A stretch of DNA of 64,000 bases from Enterobacter soli ATCC BAA-2102 (GTDB taxonomy: Bacteria > Pseudomonadota > Gammaproteobacteria > Enterobacterales > Enterobacteriaceae): NCBI RefSeq assembly GCF_001654845.1, contig NZ_LXES01000036.1, positions 1 through 64,000 on the forward strand, in the 5' to 3' direction. Every line of letters starts with the position of its first letter. Position 1 is the stretch's first letter. This document shows, one piece after another, positions 27,929 to 38,343 of this stretch. The notes beneath the pieces were generated by a model. That model was not told the origin of the DNA, made no database searches, and worked only from the letters and a program-made list of their open reading frames with translations. The position numbers and the translations under genes are program-made.

Positions 27929-28477
27929 ATGAAAACAATCGAAGTTGATGACGAACTCTATCAGTATATCGCCAGCCAAACGCGGCATATCGGGGAGAGC
28001 GCGTCCGACATTTTACGGCGTATGCTTAAAATTTCCGCCGCCTCACAGCCTGTCACTCCTGTCGCGAAAGATGTCGTGTCTCAGCCGAGCGTAGCGGTGC
28101 AAGCCAAACCCGCTATGACACCTGCGAAAGACAAAGTTCGTGCGATGCGCGAACTACTGCTGTCTGATGAGTATGCAGAACAGAAGAAAGCGGTTAACCG
28201 CTTTATGCTGGTGCTGTCTACACTCTACTCACTGGATAACAAAGCGTTTGCTGAAGCGACCGAGTCGCTGCATGGTCGTACTCGCGTCTATTTTGCGGGC
28301 GACGAGCAGACGCTGTTGCAAAATGGCAATCAAACCAAACCCAAACACGTGGCTGGTACCCCGTATTGGGTGATCACCAATACCAACACCGGGCGCAAGT
28401 GCAGCATGGTCGAACACATCATGCAGTCTATGCAGTTCCCGGCGGAATTGATTGAAAAGGTTTGCGGTACAATTTAA
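27929..28477 (+). CDS. seqA: Replication initiation inhibitor SeqA
   Basis: Binds hemimethylated GATC pairs, sequesters oriC and organises new DNA. The 182-residue product has an N-terminal multimerisation region (1-35, MKTIEVDDELYQYIA), a variable Pro/Ala/Val linker and a conserved DNA-binding domain (about 65-182, with NGNQTKPKHV and NTNTGRKCSM). An upstream start at 27896 would add 11 residues not found in the family. It precedes pgm by 24 bp, probably as one operon. Confidence 0.97.
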   Translation: MKTIEVDDELYQYIASQTRHIGESASDILRRMLKISAASQPVTPVAKDVVSQPSVAVQAKPAMTPAKDKVRAMRELLLSDEYAEQKKAVNRFMLVLSTLYSLDNKAFAEATESLHGRTRVYFAGDEQTLLQNGNQTKPKHVAGTPYWVITNTNTGRKCSMVEHIMQSMQFPAELIEKVCGTI

Positions 28478-28501
28478 CCCTTGCATAAGAAGGACCAGGC
28501 A

Positions 28502-30142
28502 ATGGCAAATCACAGCCGTGCAGGCCAACCTGCACAACAAAGCGATTTGATTAACGTCGCCCAACTGACCGCTCAGTACTATGTGCTGAAGCCGGTGGTA
28601 GGTAACGCGGAACACGCAGTGAAGTTTGGTACATCTGGCCACCGCGGTAGCGCGGGGCGCCACAGCTTTAACGAACCGCATATTCTGGCCATTGCCCAGG
28701 CCATCGCGGAAGAGCGCGCTAAAAATGGCGTTACTGGTCCGTGCTATGTAGGGAAAGATACCCACGCCTTGTCTGAGCCTGCATTTATTTCCGTACTGGA
28801 AGTGTTGGCCGCCAATGGCGTAGACGTCATTGTGCAGGAAAACAACGGCTTTACCCCAACGCCGGCGGTGTCCAACGCGATTCTGGTGCACAACAAAAAA
28901 GGTGGTGCGCTGGCTGACGGTATCGTTATTACGCCATCCCACAACCCGCCGGAAGACGGTGGTATCAAATACAACCCACCTAACGGCGGCCCGGCTGATA
29001 CCAACGTCACCAAAGTGGTGGAAGATCGTGCTAACGCCCTGCTGGCGGATGGCCTGAAAGGTGTGAAACGCATTGCTCTGGATGCCGCGATGGCGTCTGG
29101 TCATGTGAAAGAGCAGGATCTGGTGCAGCCGTTTGTTGAAGGGCTGGCGGATATCGTCGATATGGCGGCTATCCAGAAAGCGGGCCTGAAACTGGGTGTG
29201 GATCCGCTTGGCGGCTCCGGTATCGAATACTGGAAACGTATCGCAGAGCATTACAAGCTGGATCTGACTATCGTGAACGATCACGTCGATCAGACTTTCC
29301 GCTTTATGCATCTGGATAAAGACGGTGCTATCCGTATGGATTGCTCCTCTGAATGCGCGATGGCTGGCCTGCTGGCGCTGCGCGACAAATTCGACCTGGC
29401 GTTTGCTAACGACCCGGATTATGACCGTCACGGTATCGTCACCCCGGCAGGGTTGATGAACCCGAACCACTATCTGGCGGTAGCGATCAACTATCTGTTC
29501 CAGCACCGTCCACAGTGGGGCAACGATGTTGCCGTGGGTAAAACGCTGGTGTCCTCTGCGATGATTGACCGCGTGGTTGATGCGCTGGGCCGCAAGCTGG
29601 TGGAAGTGCCGGTTGGCTTCAAATGGTTTGTTGATGGCTTGCATGACGGCAGCTTCGGCTTTGGTGGTGAAGAAAGCGCGGGCGCATCCTTCCTGCGTTT
29701 TGACGGCACACCATGGTCAACCGATAAAGACGGCATCATTATGTGTCTGCTGGCGGCAGAGATTACTGCAGTAACCGGGAAAAACCCGCAGGAGCACTAC
29801 AATGAGCTGGCTGCACGTTTTGGTGCGCCAAGCTACAACCGTATTCAGGCTTCTGCGACCTCTGCGCAGAAAGCCGCACTGTCTAAACTGTCCCCGGAAA
29901 TGGTGAGCGCTAACACCCTGGCCGGAGACCCTATCACGGCACGCCTGACGGCAGCGCCTGGTAACGGTGCCTCTATTGGCGGTCTGAAAGTGATGACCGA
30001 CAACGGCTGGTTCGCCGCGCGTCCGTCCGGTACGGAAGATGCGTACAAAATCTATTGTGAAAGTTTCCTCGGCGACGAACACCGTAAGCTGATTGAGAAA
30101 GAAGCGGTGGAGATTGTCAGCGAAGTGCTGAAAAACGCGTAA
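28502..30142 (+). CDS. pgm: Phosphoglucomutase Pgm
   Basis: Interconverts glucose-1-P and glucose-6-P for glycogen, UDP-glucose and osmoregulated glucan synthesis. The 546-residue product equals E. coli Pgm, with catalytic phosphoserine S146 in TPSHNPP, the metal loop DPDYDRHG, the sugar loop GEESAG and the phosphate loop [10 protein letters not shown]. The ATG has AGAAGGA about 10 nt upstream; a TTG at 28481 is less likely. Confidence 0.97.
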   Translation: MANHSRAGQPAQQSDLINVAQLTAQYYVLKPVVGNAEHAVKFGTSGHRGSAGRHSFNEPHILAIAQAIAEERAKNGVTGPCYVGKDTHALSEPAFISVLEVLAANGVDVIVQENNGFTPTPAVSNAILVHNKKGGALADGIVITPSHNPPEDGGIKYNPPNGGPADTNVTKVVEDRANALLADGLKGVKRIALDAAMASGHVKEQDLVQPFVEGLADIVDMAAIQKAGLKLGVDPLGGSGIEYWKRIAEHYKLDLTIVNDHVDQTFRFMHLDKDGAIRMDCSSECAMAGLLALRDKFDLAFANDPDYDRHGIVTPAGLMNPNHYLAVAINYLFQHRPQWGNDVAVGKTLVSSAMIDRVVDALGRKLVEVPVGFKWFVDGLHDGSFGFGGEESAGASFLRFDGTPWSTDKDGIIMCLLAAEITAVTGKNPQEHYNELAARFGAPSYNRIQASATSAQKAALSKLSPEMVSANTLAGDPITARLTAAPGNGASIGGLKVMTDNGWFAARPSGTEDAYKIYCESFLGDEHRKLIEKEAVEIVSEVLKNA

Positions 30143-30153
30143 ATGCTAATCTG

Positions 30154-30200
30154 GTGCGGACTGATGCCCTCACCCCGGCCCTCTCCCACAGGGAGAGGGT
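30154..30200 (-). repeat. CCCTCTCCC/GGGAGAGGG palindromic element, copy 2
   Basis: Core CCCTCTCCC-ACA-GGGAGAGGG preceded by GTGCGGACTGATGCCCTCACCCCGG, so inverted relative to the copies at 11622 and 48642. It lies just after the pgm stop. Confidence 0.75.
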
Positions 30201-30210
30201 GAAAACATTA

Positions 30211-30245
30211 AAAACGGCAACCCTTGGGTTGCCGTTTTGCTTTTC
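30211..30245. terminator. Bidirectional terminator between pgm and potE
   Basis: Thirteen-base arms AAAACGGCAACCC/GGGTTGCCGTTTT with T-rich flanks on both strands. It closes pgm (+) and speF-potE (-). Confidence 0.85.
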
Positions 30246-31559
30246 CTAACTGTGTTTATTCTTCAATTCAAACCGCGGTGAGACTAAACCGTACAGCGTC
30301 CAGCCCATAAAGGTCACCATCGCGCCATAAAGCATCGCTTCCTGGCCGGACGAATAGAGCGCATAGAAGCTGTAAATCGCCCCAATCAGCGCCACGATGT
30401 TGGCCACTCTGGCTTTGCCCGGATCGACTTTCGCTACCTTCTGAATAATCACCAGTGCCGCCATCGACAGGATGTACGGAATGATGTTCGTGACTACCGC
30501 CAGGTTTACCAGCACGTTGAACTGGCTGTTCAGCGACGGGCTGATGGTCATCAGCGACAAACCACTCTGGAAGATAACAATCGCTAACATGCCCTGCACC
30601 GGCGCATCTGCTTTCGTCACGCGGGAGAAGATTTTCGGGAAATAACCTTCGTCTGCGGATGACTTAAACACCTGTGCAATAGTGAACTGCCAGCCGAGCA
30701 GTGAGCCACAGCAGGACATCACCATCAGCCCCATGATCACTTTCCCGACGGTTGGGGTAAACATCTGCGCAAAAGCCAGCCCGAATGGCGCGGTGGAGTT
30801 GGCGAGATCCATGTTAGGCACAATCCCCGCAATCACGTTAGTTGAAACGATGTAGATAACGGCCGCGCCCAGCGTACCGCCCAGTACGGCAATCGGGACG
30901 TTCTTTTCCGGGTTTTCCACAACTTCGGCATTCGCACAGGCGGATTCCAGACCGAGGAATGCCCACAGCGTCATGGCGATAGATGACCCCACCGCAGTAA
31001 AGAACGGTACATTGTGCGGGTTCCAGGAGTTGGCATACAACGTAGGGCTAAACCAGAACCAGCCGATGATGCACAATCCCACCACCGGGATGATCACCCC
31101 CCAGACGGTGATGCTGCTGATCTGCCCGGTGATGCGCGCACCACCGAAGTTCGCAATGGTACAGATCCACAACACACAAATAGTGGCGATACCGATTTGT
31201 ACCGGACTGAGCGTGGCACCGAACAGTTCGGTACCGTAACCGACAGCCGAAATGGCAATTGCCACGTTGGCAATCAGCAACGACACACCGTAGGTATAGT
31301 TGGCCATAAAGTTGCCCGACTTGCCGAAGGCATACTCCGCATAACCACCCATGCCGCCTGATTTACGGCTGAACATCCCGCACTTGGCAAAGGCCCACGC
31401 CAGCGCCATTGAGCCAACGGCAGTCACCAGCCAGGAGATAATCGAGATCGTACCGACTTCTGCGAGCTTGGTAGGCAGCATGATAATTCCCGACCCCATC
31501 ATGTTTACCATGGTGAGGATGGTCAGCTGCACCACGCCCATCTTGTTAGACTTACTCAT
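30246..31559 (-). CDS. potE: Putrescine-ornithine antiporter PotE
   Basis: Inner-membrane APC-family transporter (437 residues, about 12 membrane helices) that exchanges cytosolic putrescine for ornithine at acid pH. The conserved N-terminal stretch GSGIIMLPTKLAEVG marks the substrate-binding helix 1 break. Its ATG overlaps the speF stop by 4 nt (ATGA), coupling the exporter to the enzyme that makes its cargo. Confidence 0.96.
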   Translation of the reverse strand: MSKSNKMGVVQLTILTMVNMMGSGIIMLPTKLAEVGTISIISWLVTAVGSMALAWAFAKCGMFSRKSGGMGGYAEYAFGKSGNFMANYTYGVSLLIANVAIAISAVGYGTELFGATLSPVQIGIATICVLWICTIANFGGARITGQISSITVWGVIIPVVGLCIIGWFWFSPTLYANSWNPHNVPFFTAVGSSIAMTLWAFLGLESACANAEVVENPEKNVPIAVLGGTLGAAVIYIVSTNVIAGIVPNMDLANSTAPFGLAFAQMFTPTVGKVIMGLMVMSCCGSLLGWQFTIAQVFKSSADEGYFPKIFSRVTKADAPVQGMLAIVIFQSGLSLMTISPSLNSQFNVLVNLAVVTNIIPYILSMAALVIIQKVAKVDPGKARVANIVALIGAIYSFYALYSSGQEAMLYGAMVTFMGWTLYGLVSPRFELKNKHS

Positions 31560-33754
31560 AATTTTTCTCCTTTCAGCAGCGAAGGCTGAGCGGCAGGTTG
31601 CTTGATGACGTTACAGCGAACGTGTTTGCGGCCGTCACACTCTTCCACGTACACGCCCTGAAGCTCTGGCGCAAAGCCTGGCAGCAGGTTGATCCCTTCT
31701 TCCAGCGCGGCAAAGTAACGCAGCACTGCACCGCCCCAGACTTCGCCCGGCACAACGCACAGCACGCCTGGTGGGTAAGGGAGGGCACCTTCGGCGGCAA
31801 TACGGCCTTCGGCATCGCGCAGGGACACCAGCTCGACCTCACCGCGCAGGTAGGCATAGTTGGCATCCTGGGGTGACATCATCACGCGCGGGAAATGAGA
31901 CTTACGGAACATCTCTTTTTGCAGCTGTTTCACGTTATTACGCGCATACAGGTCGTGCATTTCCTGGCAAATCTGCCGCAGGGAATAGTCGGCGTAGCGT
32001 TCCGGGTATTGCTTACAAATCGACGGCAGCACCTCTTTTAACGGAGCATCGGTCTGGAGCAGTTTTTCGAAGCGCACCAGCTGAGCCACAAGCTGCTGCA
32101 ATTTGCCCATATCCTCTGCCGGGGTCAGCAGGAACAGGATGGAGTTCAGGTCGCATTTTTCCGGAACAATGCCGTTTTCGCGCAGGAAGTTCGCAAGAAT
32201 GGTCGCCGGGACGCCGAAATCCTCGTACTCACCGGTACGGGCGTTGATACCCGGTGTGGTCAGCAGCAGTTTACACGGATCGATAAAGTACTGATGCTCG
32301 GCATAACCTTCAAAGGCGTGCCAGTTCTCGCCGGGGACAAAGTGGAAGAAGCGCAGGTCAGTGGCGATTTCTGCCGTATCCCAGCTCTCCCACGGGCGGC
32401 CATCGACGCTTTCCGGTACGAACGGACGAAGGAACTGGCAGTTTTGCAGAATAAGTTTGCGTGCTTCGATACCCGTGACCACGCAATCCATCCACATGTT
32501 GCGACCGCTCTGTCCCTCATGCATCCGGGCGTTGATATCGAGTGCGGCAAACAGCGGATAGAACGGGCTGGTGGAGGCGTGCATCATAAAGGCGTTGTTG
32601 AGACGCTTATGCGGCACATAGCGCTGCTGGCCTTTGATGTGACTGTCTTTTTTGTGGATCTGCGAAGTTTGCGAGAAGCCAGCCTGCTGTTTATGCACCG
32701 ACTGGGTCACCAGAATGCCCGGATCGTTTTCGTTCAGCTCCAGCAGCAGCGGCGAGCAGTCGGCCATCATCGGGATAAATTGCTCGTAGCCCACCCACGC
32801 AGAGTCAAACAGGATGTAGTCACACAGGTGGCCAATGTTATCCACCACCTGGCGGGCGTTATAAATGGTGCCATCGTAAGTACCAAGCTGGATCACCGCC
32901 AGTCGGAACGGGCGCTGGTCACGGGCACGGCCCGGGGCGACTTCGGCGACCAGTTCGCGAAGATAGCTTTCTTCGAAGCAGTGCGCGTCAATCCCGCCAA
33001 TAAAACCGTACGGGTTACGTGCTGTTTCCAGATAAACCGGCGTCGCACCAGCCTGTAACAGCGCTCCGTGGTGGTTGGATTTGTGGTTATTACGATCGAA
33101 CAGCACCAGGTCGCCAGGCGTCAGCAGGGCGTTTAAAACCACTTTGTTTGATGATGACGTGCCGTTCAGCACAAAGTAGGTTTTATCGGCATTAAACACT
33201 TTTGCGGCATGTTGCTGGGCAATACACGGGGCACCTTCGTGGATCAGCAAATCGCCCATGGCCACATCTGCGTTGCACAGATCCGAACGGAACAGCGTTT
33301 CGCCAAAGAAATCAACAAACTGATTTCCGGCAGGATGACGGCGGAAGAATTGACCACCCTGATGCCCCGGGCAGTCAAACGCGCTGTTACCTTGTTTGAC
33401 ATAGTCTACCAGGGCGCGGAAGAACGGCGGACGCAGCTGGGTTTCGTACTTCTGTGCGGCGGCTTCAAGCTGGCGGCCATAGAAATCATTGCTGGTGTCA
33501 GAGTATTCAAAAACACCCTGAATACGGGACAAATATTCTGCCGGAACAATTTCTTCTTTATGTGTGGCAATAAAGATGGGGATCCCAAATCCCGTTGCTT
33601 CTATTTCTTCTATAGCACCACTGGAAATATCGCTGATGGCCAAAACTACGGCAGCAACATCAATATAATCAGAAGCACTCACATCCACCATTTCGCGCGT
33701 GGTGGTAAAGCAATCAGGACATGAACGGCTGGCAGCAATTTTTAAATTTTTCAT
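31556..33754 (-). CDS. speF: Inducible ornithine decarboxylase SpeF
   Basis: PLP enzyme that decarboxylates ornithine to putrescine; with PotE it consumes protons during acid stress. The 732-residue product equals the E. coli length, with an N-terminal wing domain, the PLP lysine in SVHKQQAGFSQTSQIHKK, and the C-terminal domain. The first 60 residues diverge from K-12 much more than the rest. It is induced by ornithine and low pH through the upstream speFL leader. Confidence 0.96.
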   Translation of the reverse strand: MKNLKIAASRSCPDCFTTTREMVDVSASDYIDVAAVVLAISDISSGAIEEIEATGFGIPIFIATHKEEIVPAEYLSRIQGVFEYSDTSNDFYGRQLEAAAQKYETQLRPPFFRALVDYVKQGNSAFDCPGHQGGQFFRRHPAGNQFVDFFGETLFRSDLCNADVAMGDLLIHEGAPCIAQQHAAKVFNADKTYFVLNGTSSSNKVVLNALLTPGDLVLFDRNNHKSNHHGALLQAGATPVYLETARNPYGFIGGIDAHCFEESYLRELVAEVAPGRARDQRPFRLAVIQLGTYDGTIYNARQVVDNIGHLCDYILFDSAWVGYEQFIPMMADCSPLLLELNENDPGILVTQSVHKQQAGFSQTSQIHKKDSHIKGQQRYVPHKRLNNAFMMHASTSPFYPLFAALDINARMHEGQSGRNMWMDCVVTGIEARKLILQNCQFLRPFVPESVDGRPWESWDTAEIATDLRFFHFVPGENWHAFEGYAEHQYFIDPCKLLLTTPGINARTGEYEDFGVPATILANFLRENGIVPEKCDLNSILFLLTPAEDMGKLQQLVAQLVRFEKLLQTDAPLKEVLPSICKQYPERYADYSLRQICQEMHDLYARNNVKQLQKEMFRKSHFPRVMMSPQDANYAYLRGEVELVSLRDAEGRIAAEGALPYPPGVLCVVPGEVWGGAVLRYFAALEEGINLLPGFAPELQGVYVEECDGRKHVRCNVIKQPAAQPSLLKGEKL

Positions 33755-34011
33755 CTTTATCTCTTTATTTTAGGCAATAGGAGGCCTTCGATTCTTTGCA
33801 ATGAAAAAATCGACAATTTACCGGAATAAAAAGCAAAGCCTGACCTCTGATAAAAAAATCAGTTAATTGCTTTTTACAGAATTAAATCCAGTCCGTCCGG
33901 CTACGGAAGAGCCTGGATCAAGAGAAATGAGCGCACGTGTTCACAGGCAGTTGCCTGTAAAATAAAGTTTTTCAGAATGACCTGTAAGCAGATGCGCCAG
34001 AAGTCGAAGGA
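33755..34011 (-). promoter_or_regulatory. speF leader between speFL and speF
   Basis: A 257-nt untranslated leader. In E. coli and Salmonella, Rho terminates here unless a ribosome stalled on speFL by ornithine blocks it. No Rho-independent terminator is visible, which fits. The speF start has only a weak ribosome-binding site (AGAGATAAAG). Confidence 0.6.
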
Positions 34012-34116
34012 CTACCGGGCATTAAAGAGATGAAAGTCGAAGCAGTTACGGTGGGCAAACATCATAATATGAGTTGTCCGCCTTATATGGGGCATTAAAC
34101 GATTGTTGTTTTCCAT
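34012..34116 (-). CDS. speFL: Ornithine-sensing arrest peptide SpeFL
   Basis: A 34-codon leader ORF, exactly the length of E. coli SpeFL, with AAAGGA upstream of the ATG at 34114-34116 and a TAG stop. In E. coli, ornithine captured in the exit tunnel blocks RF1-dependent release at the end of SpeFL and thereby induces speF-potE. The motifs PHIRRTTHIM, FAHRN and FDFH are retained. Against the recalled K-12 sequence I see S5N, T7L, K19M, S25C and F30L. The stop TAG is read by RF1, as the mechanism requires. Confidence 0.92.
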   Translation of the reverse strand: MENNNRLMPHIRRTTHIMMFAHRNCFDFHLFNAR

Positions 34117-34393
34117 GTGTATTTTCCTTTCAGTAATTGAAAGCATGGTCATTTTATCCAGGAAAAGGCGGTAAACCGTGAAGGAGATCAACAATAATCG
34201 ATCAGATCAGAAATAAATATTCTGATTTACTGAATAACGCAGATCAAAATGCTGTTTTGTATGTTTAATGTTAATACTCTGTTTTTATATTGTTTGAATT
34301 GACGGAAAATAAGCCGTAAATAACGGCTTTGTTATTTTTTAATATAAATTTCGGAGGGTTTTAAGATAAAACAAAATTAAAATGAATAACTAT
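34117..34393. other. kdpE-speFL intergenic region
   Basis: A 277-bp A/T-rich gap holding the speF promoter region and the kdpE 3' hairpin. I see no further ORF and cannot place the speF promoter with confidence. Confidence 0.5.
34305..34341. terminator. kdpE 3' hairpin
   Basis: Stem AAGCCGT/ACGGCTT with a 5-nt loop, A/T-rich flanks and six T on the plus side. On the minus strand, the direction of kdpE, the tail is TATTTTCC, so it is a moderate terminator. Confidence 0.55.
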
Positions 34394-35071
34394 TCAAATC
34401 ATGAACCGATAACCGATACCGGTTTCAGTTAATAAATGACGAGGACGCGCGGGGTCGACTTCGAGTTTCTGGCGAAGGTGTCCCATATATATGCGTAAAT
34501 AGTGACTATGTTCGACAGCATTGGGTCCCCAGACCTGATTTAACAGCTGACGCTGGGTGAGGACCTTACCGTGGTTGTTGAGCAAAACAGCGAGCAGGCG
34601 AAATTCAATCGGGGTGAGGTGGATTTCTTCTTCACCGCGCTGAATGCGCCGCGACGCTAAATCAACCTGAATGTCAGAAAAGGTATACACCGGCTCTGAA
34701 GGGGTGGTGGCGCTGTGTCGGCGCAGCGCCACGCGAAGCCGGGCCTGAAGTTCGCCAATCCCAAAGGGCTTAATCAGATAGTCGTCAGCCCCGGCATCGA
34801 GTGCCGCGATTTTATCTGTCTCTTCGGTACGGGCCGAGAGCACCAGAATGGGCATCTGACTCCACTGGCGCACTTCGCGGATGAAATCGATGCCATCGCC
34901 ATCCGGTAGCCCCAGATCGAGAATGACAAGGTCCGGCTTGCGGGTTGCGGCTTCGATAAGGCCACGCTGGAGCGTCCCCGCGTCATGAACGCGCAGGCCG
35001 TCTCCTTCCAGCGCGGCGCGCAGAAAACGACTAATCGCGAGTTCATCTTCAACAATCAGGACGTTAATCAC
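34394..35071 (-). CDS. kdpE: Response regulator KdpE
   Basis: OmpR-family response regulator that activates kdpFABC under K+ limitation or high osmolarity. The 225-residue product equals the E. coli protein, with phosphoacceptor D52 (LDLGLPDGDG), acidic pocket E8-D9, Lys in LIKPFG and a C-terminal winged helix (TPIEFRLLAVLLNN). The ATG overlaps the kdpD stop by 4 nt. Its probable target box is at 42262-42278. Confidence 0.96.
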   Translation of the reverse strand: MINVLIVEDELAISRFLRAALEGDGLRVHDAGTLQRGLIEAATRKPDLVILDLGLPDGDGIDFIREVRQWSQMPILVLSARTEETDKIAALDAGADDYLIKPFGIGELQARLRVALRRHSATTPSEPVYTFSDIQVDLASRRIQRGEEEIHLTPIEFRLLAVLLNNHGKVLTQRQLLNQVWGPNAVEHSHYLRIYMGHLRQKLEVDPARPRHLLTETGIGYRFMI

Positions 35072-37755
35072 AAATCCTCTGGTAATTCATCAAGTTCTGG
35101 CGGGGGATCAAGAGGAAGTGTAACACAGAAATGCGCGCCACCTTCCGGGCGGTTCGCCGCCGAAATGGTTCCTCCATGCACATCAATGATAGCCTGGCAA
35201 ATCGCCAGCCCAAGCCCGACTCCCGGAATGGCTGATTCCTTATTCCCGCGCGCGAATTTCTCAAAAATAGCGTGCTCCTGCCCGGCAGGAATGCCTGGCC
35301 CGGTGTCCCAGACGTCGAGCTGCAAGGTATGTTCCTCTACCGTTGCGTTAATGCCAATACGCGCTTTCTGCCCCGCATATTTAGCGGCATTTTCCAGCAG
35401 GTTGATCAGCACGCGTTCGAACAGCGGCCCGTCAACGTGGATCAGCGTAAGCGGCTCTGGCAGGTTCAGCTCAATATGCCGACCGCCCATTCCCGGCTCG
35501 AGCATTTTTAAGGCGCTGCCGACCACTTCCTCAAGCGTCAGCCACTCTTTTTTGAGGTTAAAACCGCCGGACTGAATGCGTGCCATATCCAGTAAGTTAT
35601 TCACCAACCGGGTGGTATTGAGCACATGCTGGCGTATTTCACTGGCCTGCATGGCGTGGCTCGATCCTTCCGCCGCCAGGTCTAGCGTCAGGATCTCTGA
35701 CTGACCAAACAGCACGGTGAGCGGGGTACGCAGGTCGTGCGACAGCGCCGCCAGCAGGGAGTTACGAATGCTCTCGCGTTCGCTGGCAAGCCTTGCCTGC
35801 TCTTCGCTGGCGGTGAGCGCCAGACGCTCAAGCGCGCTGGCGACCAGCAGGGTAAATGTCTCCAGCAGACGCTGTTGCTCAGGGATCATCAGCTGGCGCA
35901 GGTTGGTGGGTTCGACAATCACCAGCCCCTGATTTTTGTCGGCACTGCGTAGCGGCAGGATCTGGTAAGGCACGCCTGGCAGCGTATCGGTCCCGGCACC
36001 GGCGGGTAAACCCTTGTCAAAACTCCAGCGGGCAATGGCTTCATCCCAGGGCGTCATGCCGGTGGCTGACGTCAGTGGACGCAACACGCCATGCTCGTCA
36101 GGTAATAAAATCAGGTTGCTGGCGTGAAACGTCGAGCGAATAAACTGCTCGCTGGTCTGGACGATATCCAGCGGTGTGCGGCCCACCGCCAGGGATTTGG
36201 ACATCTCGTACAGATGGCGAGTGCGCTGTTCTCGATAGCGGGCAATCCGCGCCTGATAGCGAACGCCCGCCGTCAGATTCCCGATAACCAGCCCCACGGT
36301 AAGCATCACGCCAAACGTCAGGATGTACTGCACATCCGACACCGCCAGCGTGCCGCGCGGGGCAATAAAGAACAGATCGAAGCTCACCACGTTGATAACC
36401 GTCGCCAGTACCGACGGCCAGCGGCCGAAGAAAAGCGCCACCACTACCACACCCAGCAGGTAAATCATCACCAGGTTAGCGGCGTCAAAGGCGATCAGCC
36501 ACTGGCTGGCAATCAGGGTTATCAAGGCGCAAAGTACGACAGCCACAAGGCAGCCGCGGATCTGAATACGCCATTTATCACTAAACGCCCGGGCATCCGG
36601 CAGGCGGCCAGGCAGGGGAGAGGGTTTGTCATCAAGCGCTACAATCACCAGGTCCAGATCCGGTGCGCGTCGGGCCAGCTTATCGGCAAAGGATTCGCGG
36701 CTAAACCAGCGGCGATGCTGACGTCGACCAATCACGATTTTGCCGAGATTGTGTTCGCGTGCATAGCGCAGAATGGCTTTATCTTCTAACGGGTCAGAAA
36801 GGGTGGCAGTTTCAGCGCCAAGCTCCTGGGCCAGCCGGAGCGAGCTCAGGATCGCCCGGCGCTGGTTTTCCGGCAGAGCATGAAGACGAGGGGTTTCGAC
36901 ATACACCGCGTGCCAGACGCTACCAAATTTTGCCGCCAGCCGGGCGGCTGTACGGATAAGTTTTTCATTGCCGCTGCCGTGATCGATGCACAGCAGAATG
37001 GCATCCCGCGTGTGCCAGACGCGCTCTTGTCCTTGCAGGTCACGCCAGGCGCGCATCTGATCGTCAACGCGGTCTGCCGTGCGGCGCAGGGCCAGCTCGC
37101 GCAGGGCAATCAGGTTGCCTTTGCGAAAGAAATGTTCGATAGCGCGTTCGGCCTGGCCTGAGATATACACCTTACCTTCGTGCAGACGCTGGCGCAGATC
37201 GTCAGGAGGAAGGTCAACCAGCACCACCTCATCGGCAGAGTCGAAGAACGGATCCGGCACGGTTTCCCGCACCTGAATACCGGTGACACCGCTGACCACG
37301 TCGTTCAGGCTCTCCAGATGCTGAACGTTCACCGTCGTAAAAACGTCGATGCCCGCTTCCAGAAGCTCCTCGACGTCCTGCCAGCGCTTAGGGTGACGTG
37401 AGCCTGGCGCATTGCTGTGCGCCAGTTCGTCCATCAGGATAAGCGCCGGGCGGCGGGCGAGGGCTGCATCCAGATCGAACTCAGTGACCAGACGTCCACG
37501 GTGGCTGATGCGGCGTGCCGGCTGCGTGGCAAGCCCGGTCAGCAGCGCCGCCGTCTCTTTGCGCCCGTGCGTTTCGACGACGCCGATAAGAATATCGAGC
37601 CCTTGCGCCCGTAGCCGCTGTGCTTCCGTGAGCATGGCAAAGGTTTTCCCGACCCCCGCACAGGCGCCGAAAAAGATTTTCAGTTTGCCGCGATGGGCTT
37701 CAGCGGTCTGTTCGAGCAGCCTGTCCGGATCCGGGCGAATGGGCTCGTCGGTCAT
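35068..37755 (-). CDS. kdpD: Sensor histidine kinase KdpD
   Basis: Membrane sensor kinase/phosphatase for KdpE, 895 residues. The N-terminal KdpD domain has Walker A GACAGVGKT (30-38), followed by a USP-like domain, four close membrane segments (about 400-500), a GAF domain and the HisKA-HATPase core with phosphorylated H673 (ALSHDLRTPLT) and the GVGLGLAIC G-box. It begins immediately after the kdpC stop and overlaps kdpE. Confidence 0.96.
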   Translation of the reverse strand: MTDEPIRPDPDRLLEQTAEAHRGKLKIFFGACAGVGKTFAMLTEAQRLRAQGLDILIGVVETHGRKETAALLTGLATQPARRISHRGRLVTEFDLDAALARRPALILMDELAHSNAPGSRHPKRWQDVEELLEAGIDVFTTVNVQHLESLNDVVSGVTGIQVRETVPDPFFDSADEVVLVDLPPDDLRQRLHEGKVYISGQAERAIEHFFRKGNLIALRELALRRTADRVDDQMRAWRDLQGQERVWHTRDAILLCIDHGSGNEKLIRTAARLAAKFGSVWHAVYVETPRLHALPENQRRAILSSLRLAQELGAETATLSDPLEDKAILRYAREHNLGKIVIGRRQHRRWFSRESFADKLARRAPDLDLVIVALDDKPSPLPGRLPDARAFSDKWRIQIRGCLVAVVLCALITLIASQWLIAFDAANLVMIYLLGVVVVALFFGRWPSVLATVINVVSFDLFFIAPRGTLAVSDVQYILTFGVMLTVGLVIGNLTAGVRYQARIARYREQRTRHLYEMSKSLAVGRTPLDIVQTSEQFIRSTFHASNLILLPDEHGVLRPLTSATGMTPWDEAIARWSFDKGLPAGAGTDTLPGVPYQILPLRSADKNQGLVIVEPTNLRQLMIPEQQRLLETFTLLVASALERLALTASEEQARLASERESIRNSLLAALSHDLRTPLTVLFGQSEILTLDLAAEGSSHAMQASEIRQHVLNTTRLVNNLLDMARIQSGGFNLKKEWLTLEEVVGSALKMLEPGMGGRHIELNLPEPLTLIHVDGPLFERVLINLLENAAKYAGQKARIGINATVEEHTLQLDVWDTGPGIPAGQEHAIFEKFARGNKESAIPGVGLGLAICQAIIDVHGGTISAANRPEGGAHFCVTLPLDPPPELDELPEDL

Positions 37756-38331
37756 TTAGTTTTTCCTTAGCGCGTCCAGCGCCAGATTCAGCTCAACAAT
37801 GTTCACGACTGGCATCCCGATGAAACTGACCAGCGGTTTTTGCGTATGTTCGGCCACCAACTGGCTTACCTGTTCTGTGGTCAACTGGCGGGCGGCAGCC
37901 ACGCGCGGAATTTGCCATGCGACTGATTCCGGGGTCAGGCTGTAGTCCAGCCCGCTGGCAGATGCCGTCACCAGCTCGACTGGCACCTCGCGGCTGGCCT
38001 GCGGATTGGCTGCACGCAGGGCGGCAACGCGTTCAGCGATCCCATGGTCCAGGTCCGGGTTGCTGCCGGCCAGATTACTGCCGCCGGAAGCCATTGGATT
38101 ATACGGGCTTTCAGCCGTGGCGGAAGGGCGGCCCTGGAAGTAGCGGGCATCCGTAAAGTTCTGACCAATCAGGCGTGAACCACGGGTTTCGCCATCCTGC
38201 ATAATCAGCGAGCCGTTCGCCTGATCGGTAAACCACCACTGGCCCAGCGCGGTGGTCACCAGCGGGTAAAGCCCGCCGGTAATCAGCGATAACAGAATAA
38301 ACAGAAGTATAGCGGGGCGTAACATTGTCAT
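37756..38331 (-). CDS. kdpC: Potassium-transporting ATPase subunit KdpC
   Basis: Single-span membrane subunit that stabilises the KdpFABC pump. The 191-residue product has one N-terminal helix ([19 protein letters not shown]) and the conserved GQNF and [13 protein letters not shown] motifs. A GTG at 38340 is in frame, but AAGG lies about 10 nt before the ATG at 38331 and the resulting length matches E. coli (190). Confidence 0.95.
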   Translation of the reverse strand: MTMLRPAILLFILLSLITGGLYPLVTTALGQWWFTDQANGSLIMQDGETRGSRLIGQNFTDARYFQGRPSATAESPYNPMASGGSNLAGSNPDLDHGIAERVAALRAANPQASREVPVELVTASASGLDYSLTPESVAWQIPRVAAARQLTTEQVSQLVAEHTQKPLVSFIGMPVVNIVELNLALDALRKN

Positions 38332-38343
38332 TTGATTCACCTT

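Noticed and set aside
28229..29644. 471-codon minus-strand open frame
   Set aside because: Antisense to seqA-pgm; composition is that of a mirrored coding frame.
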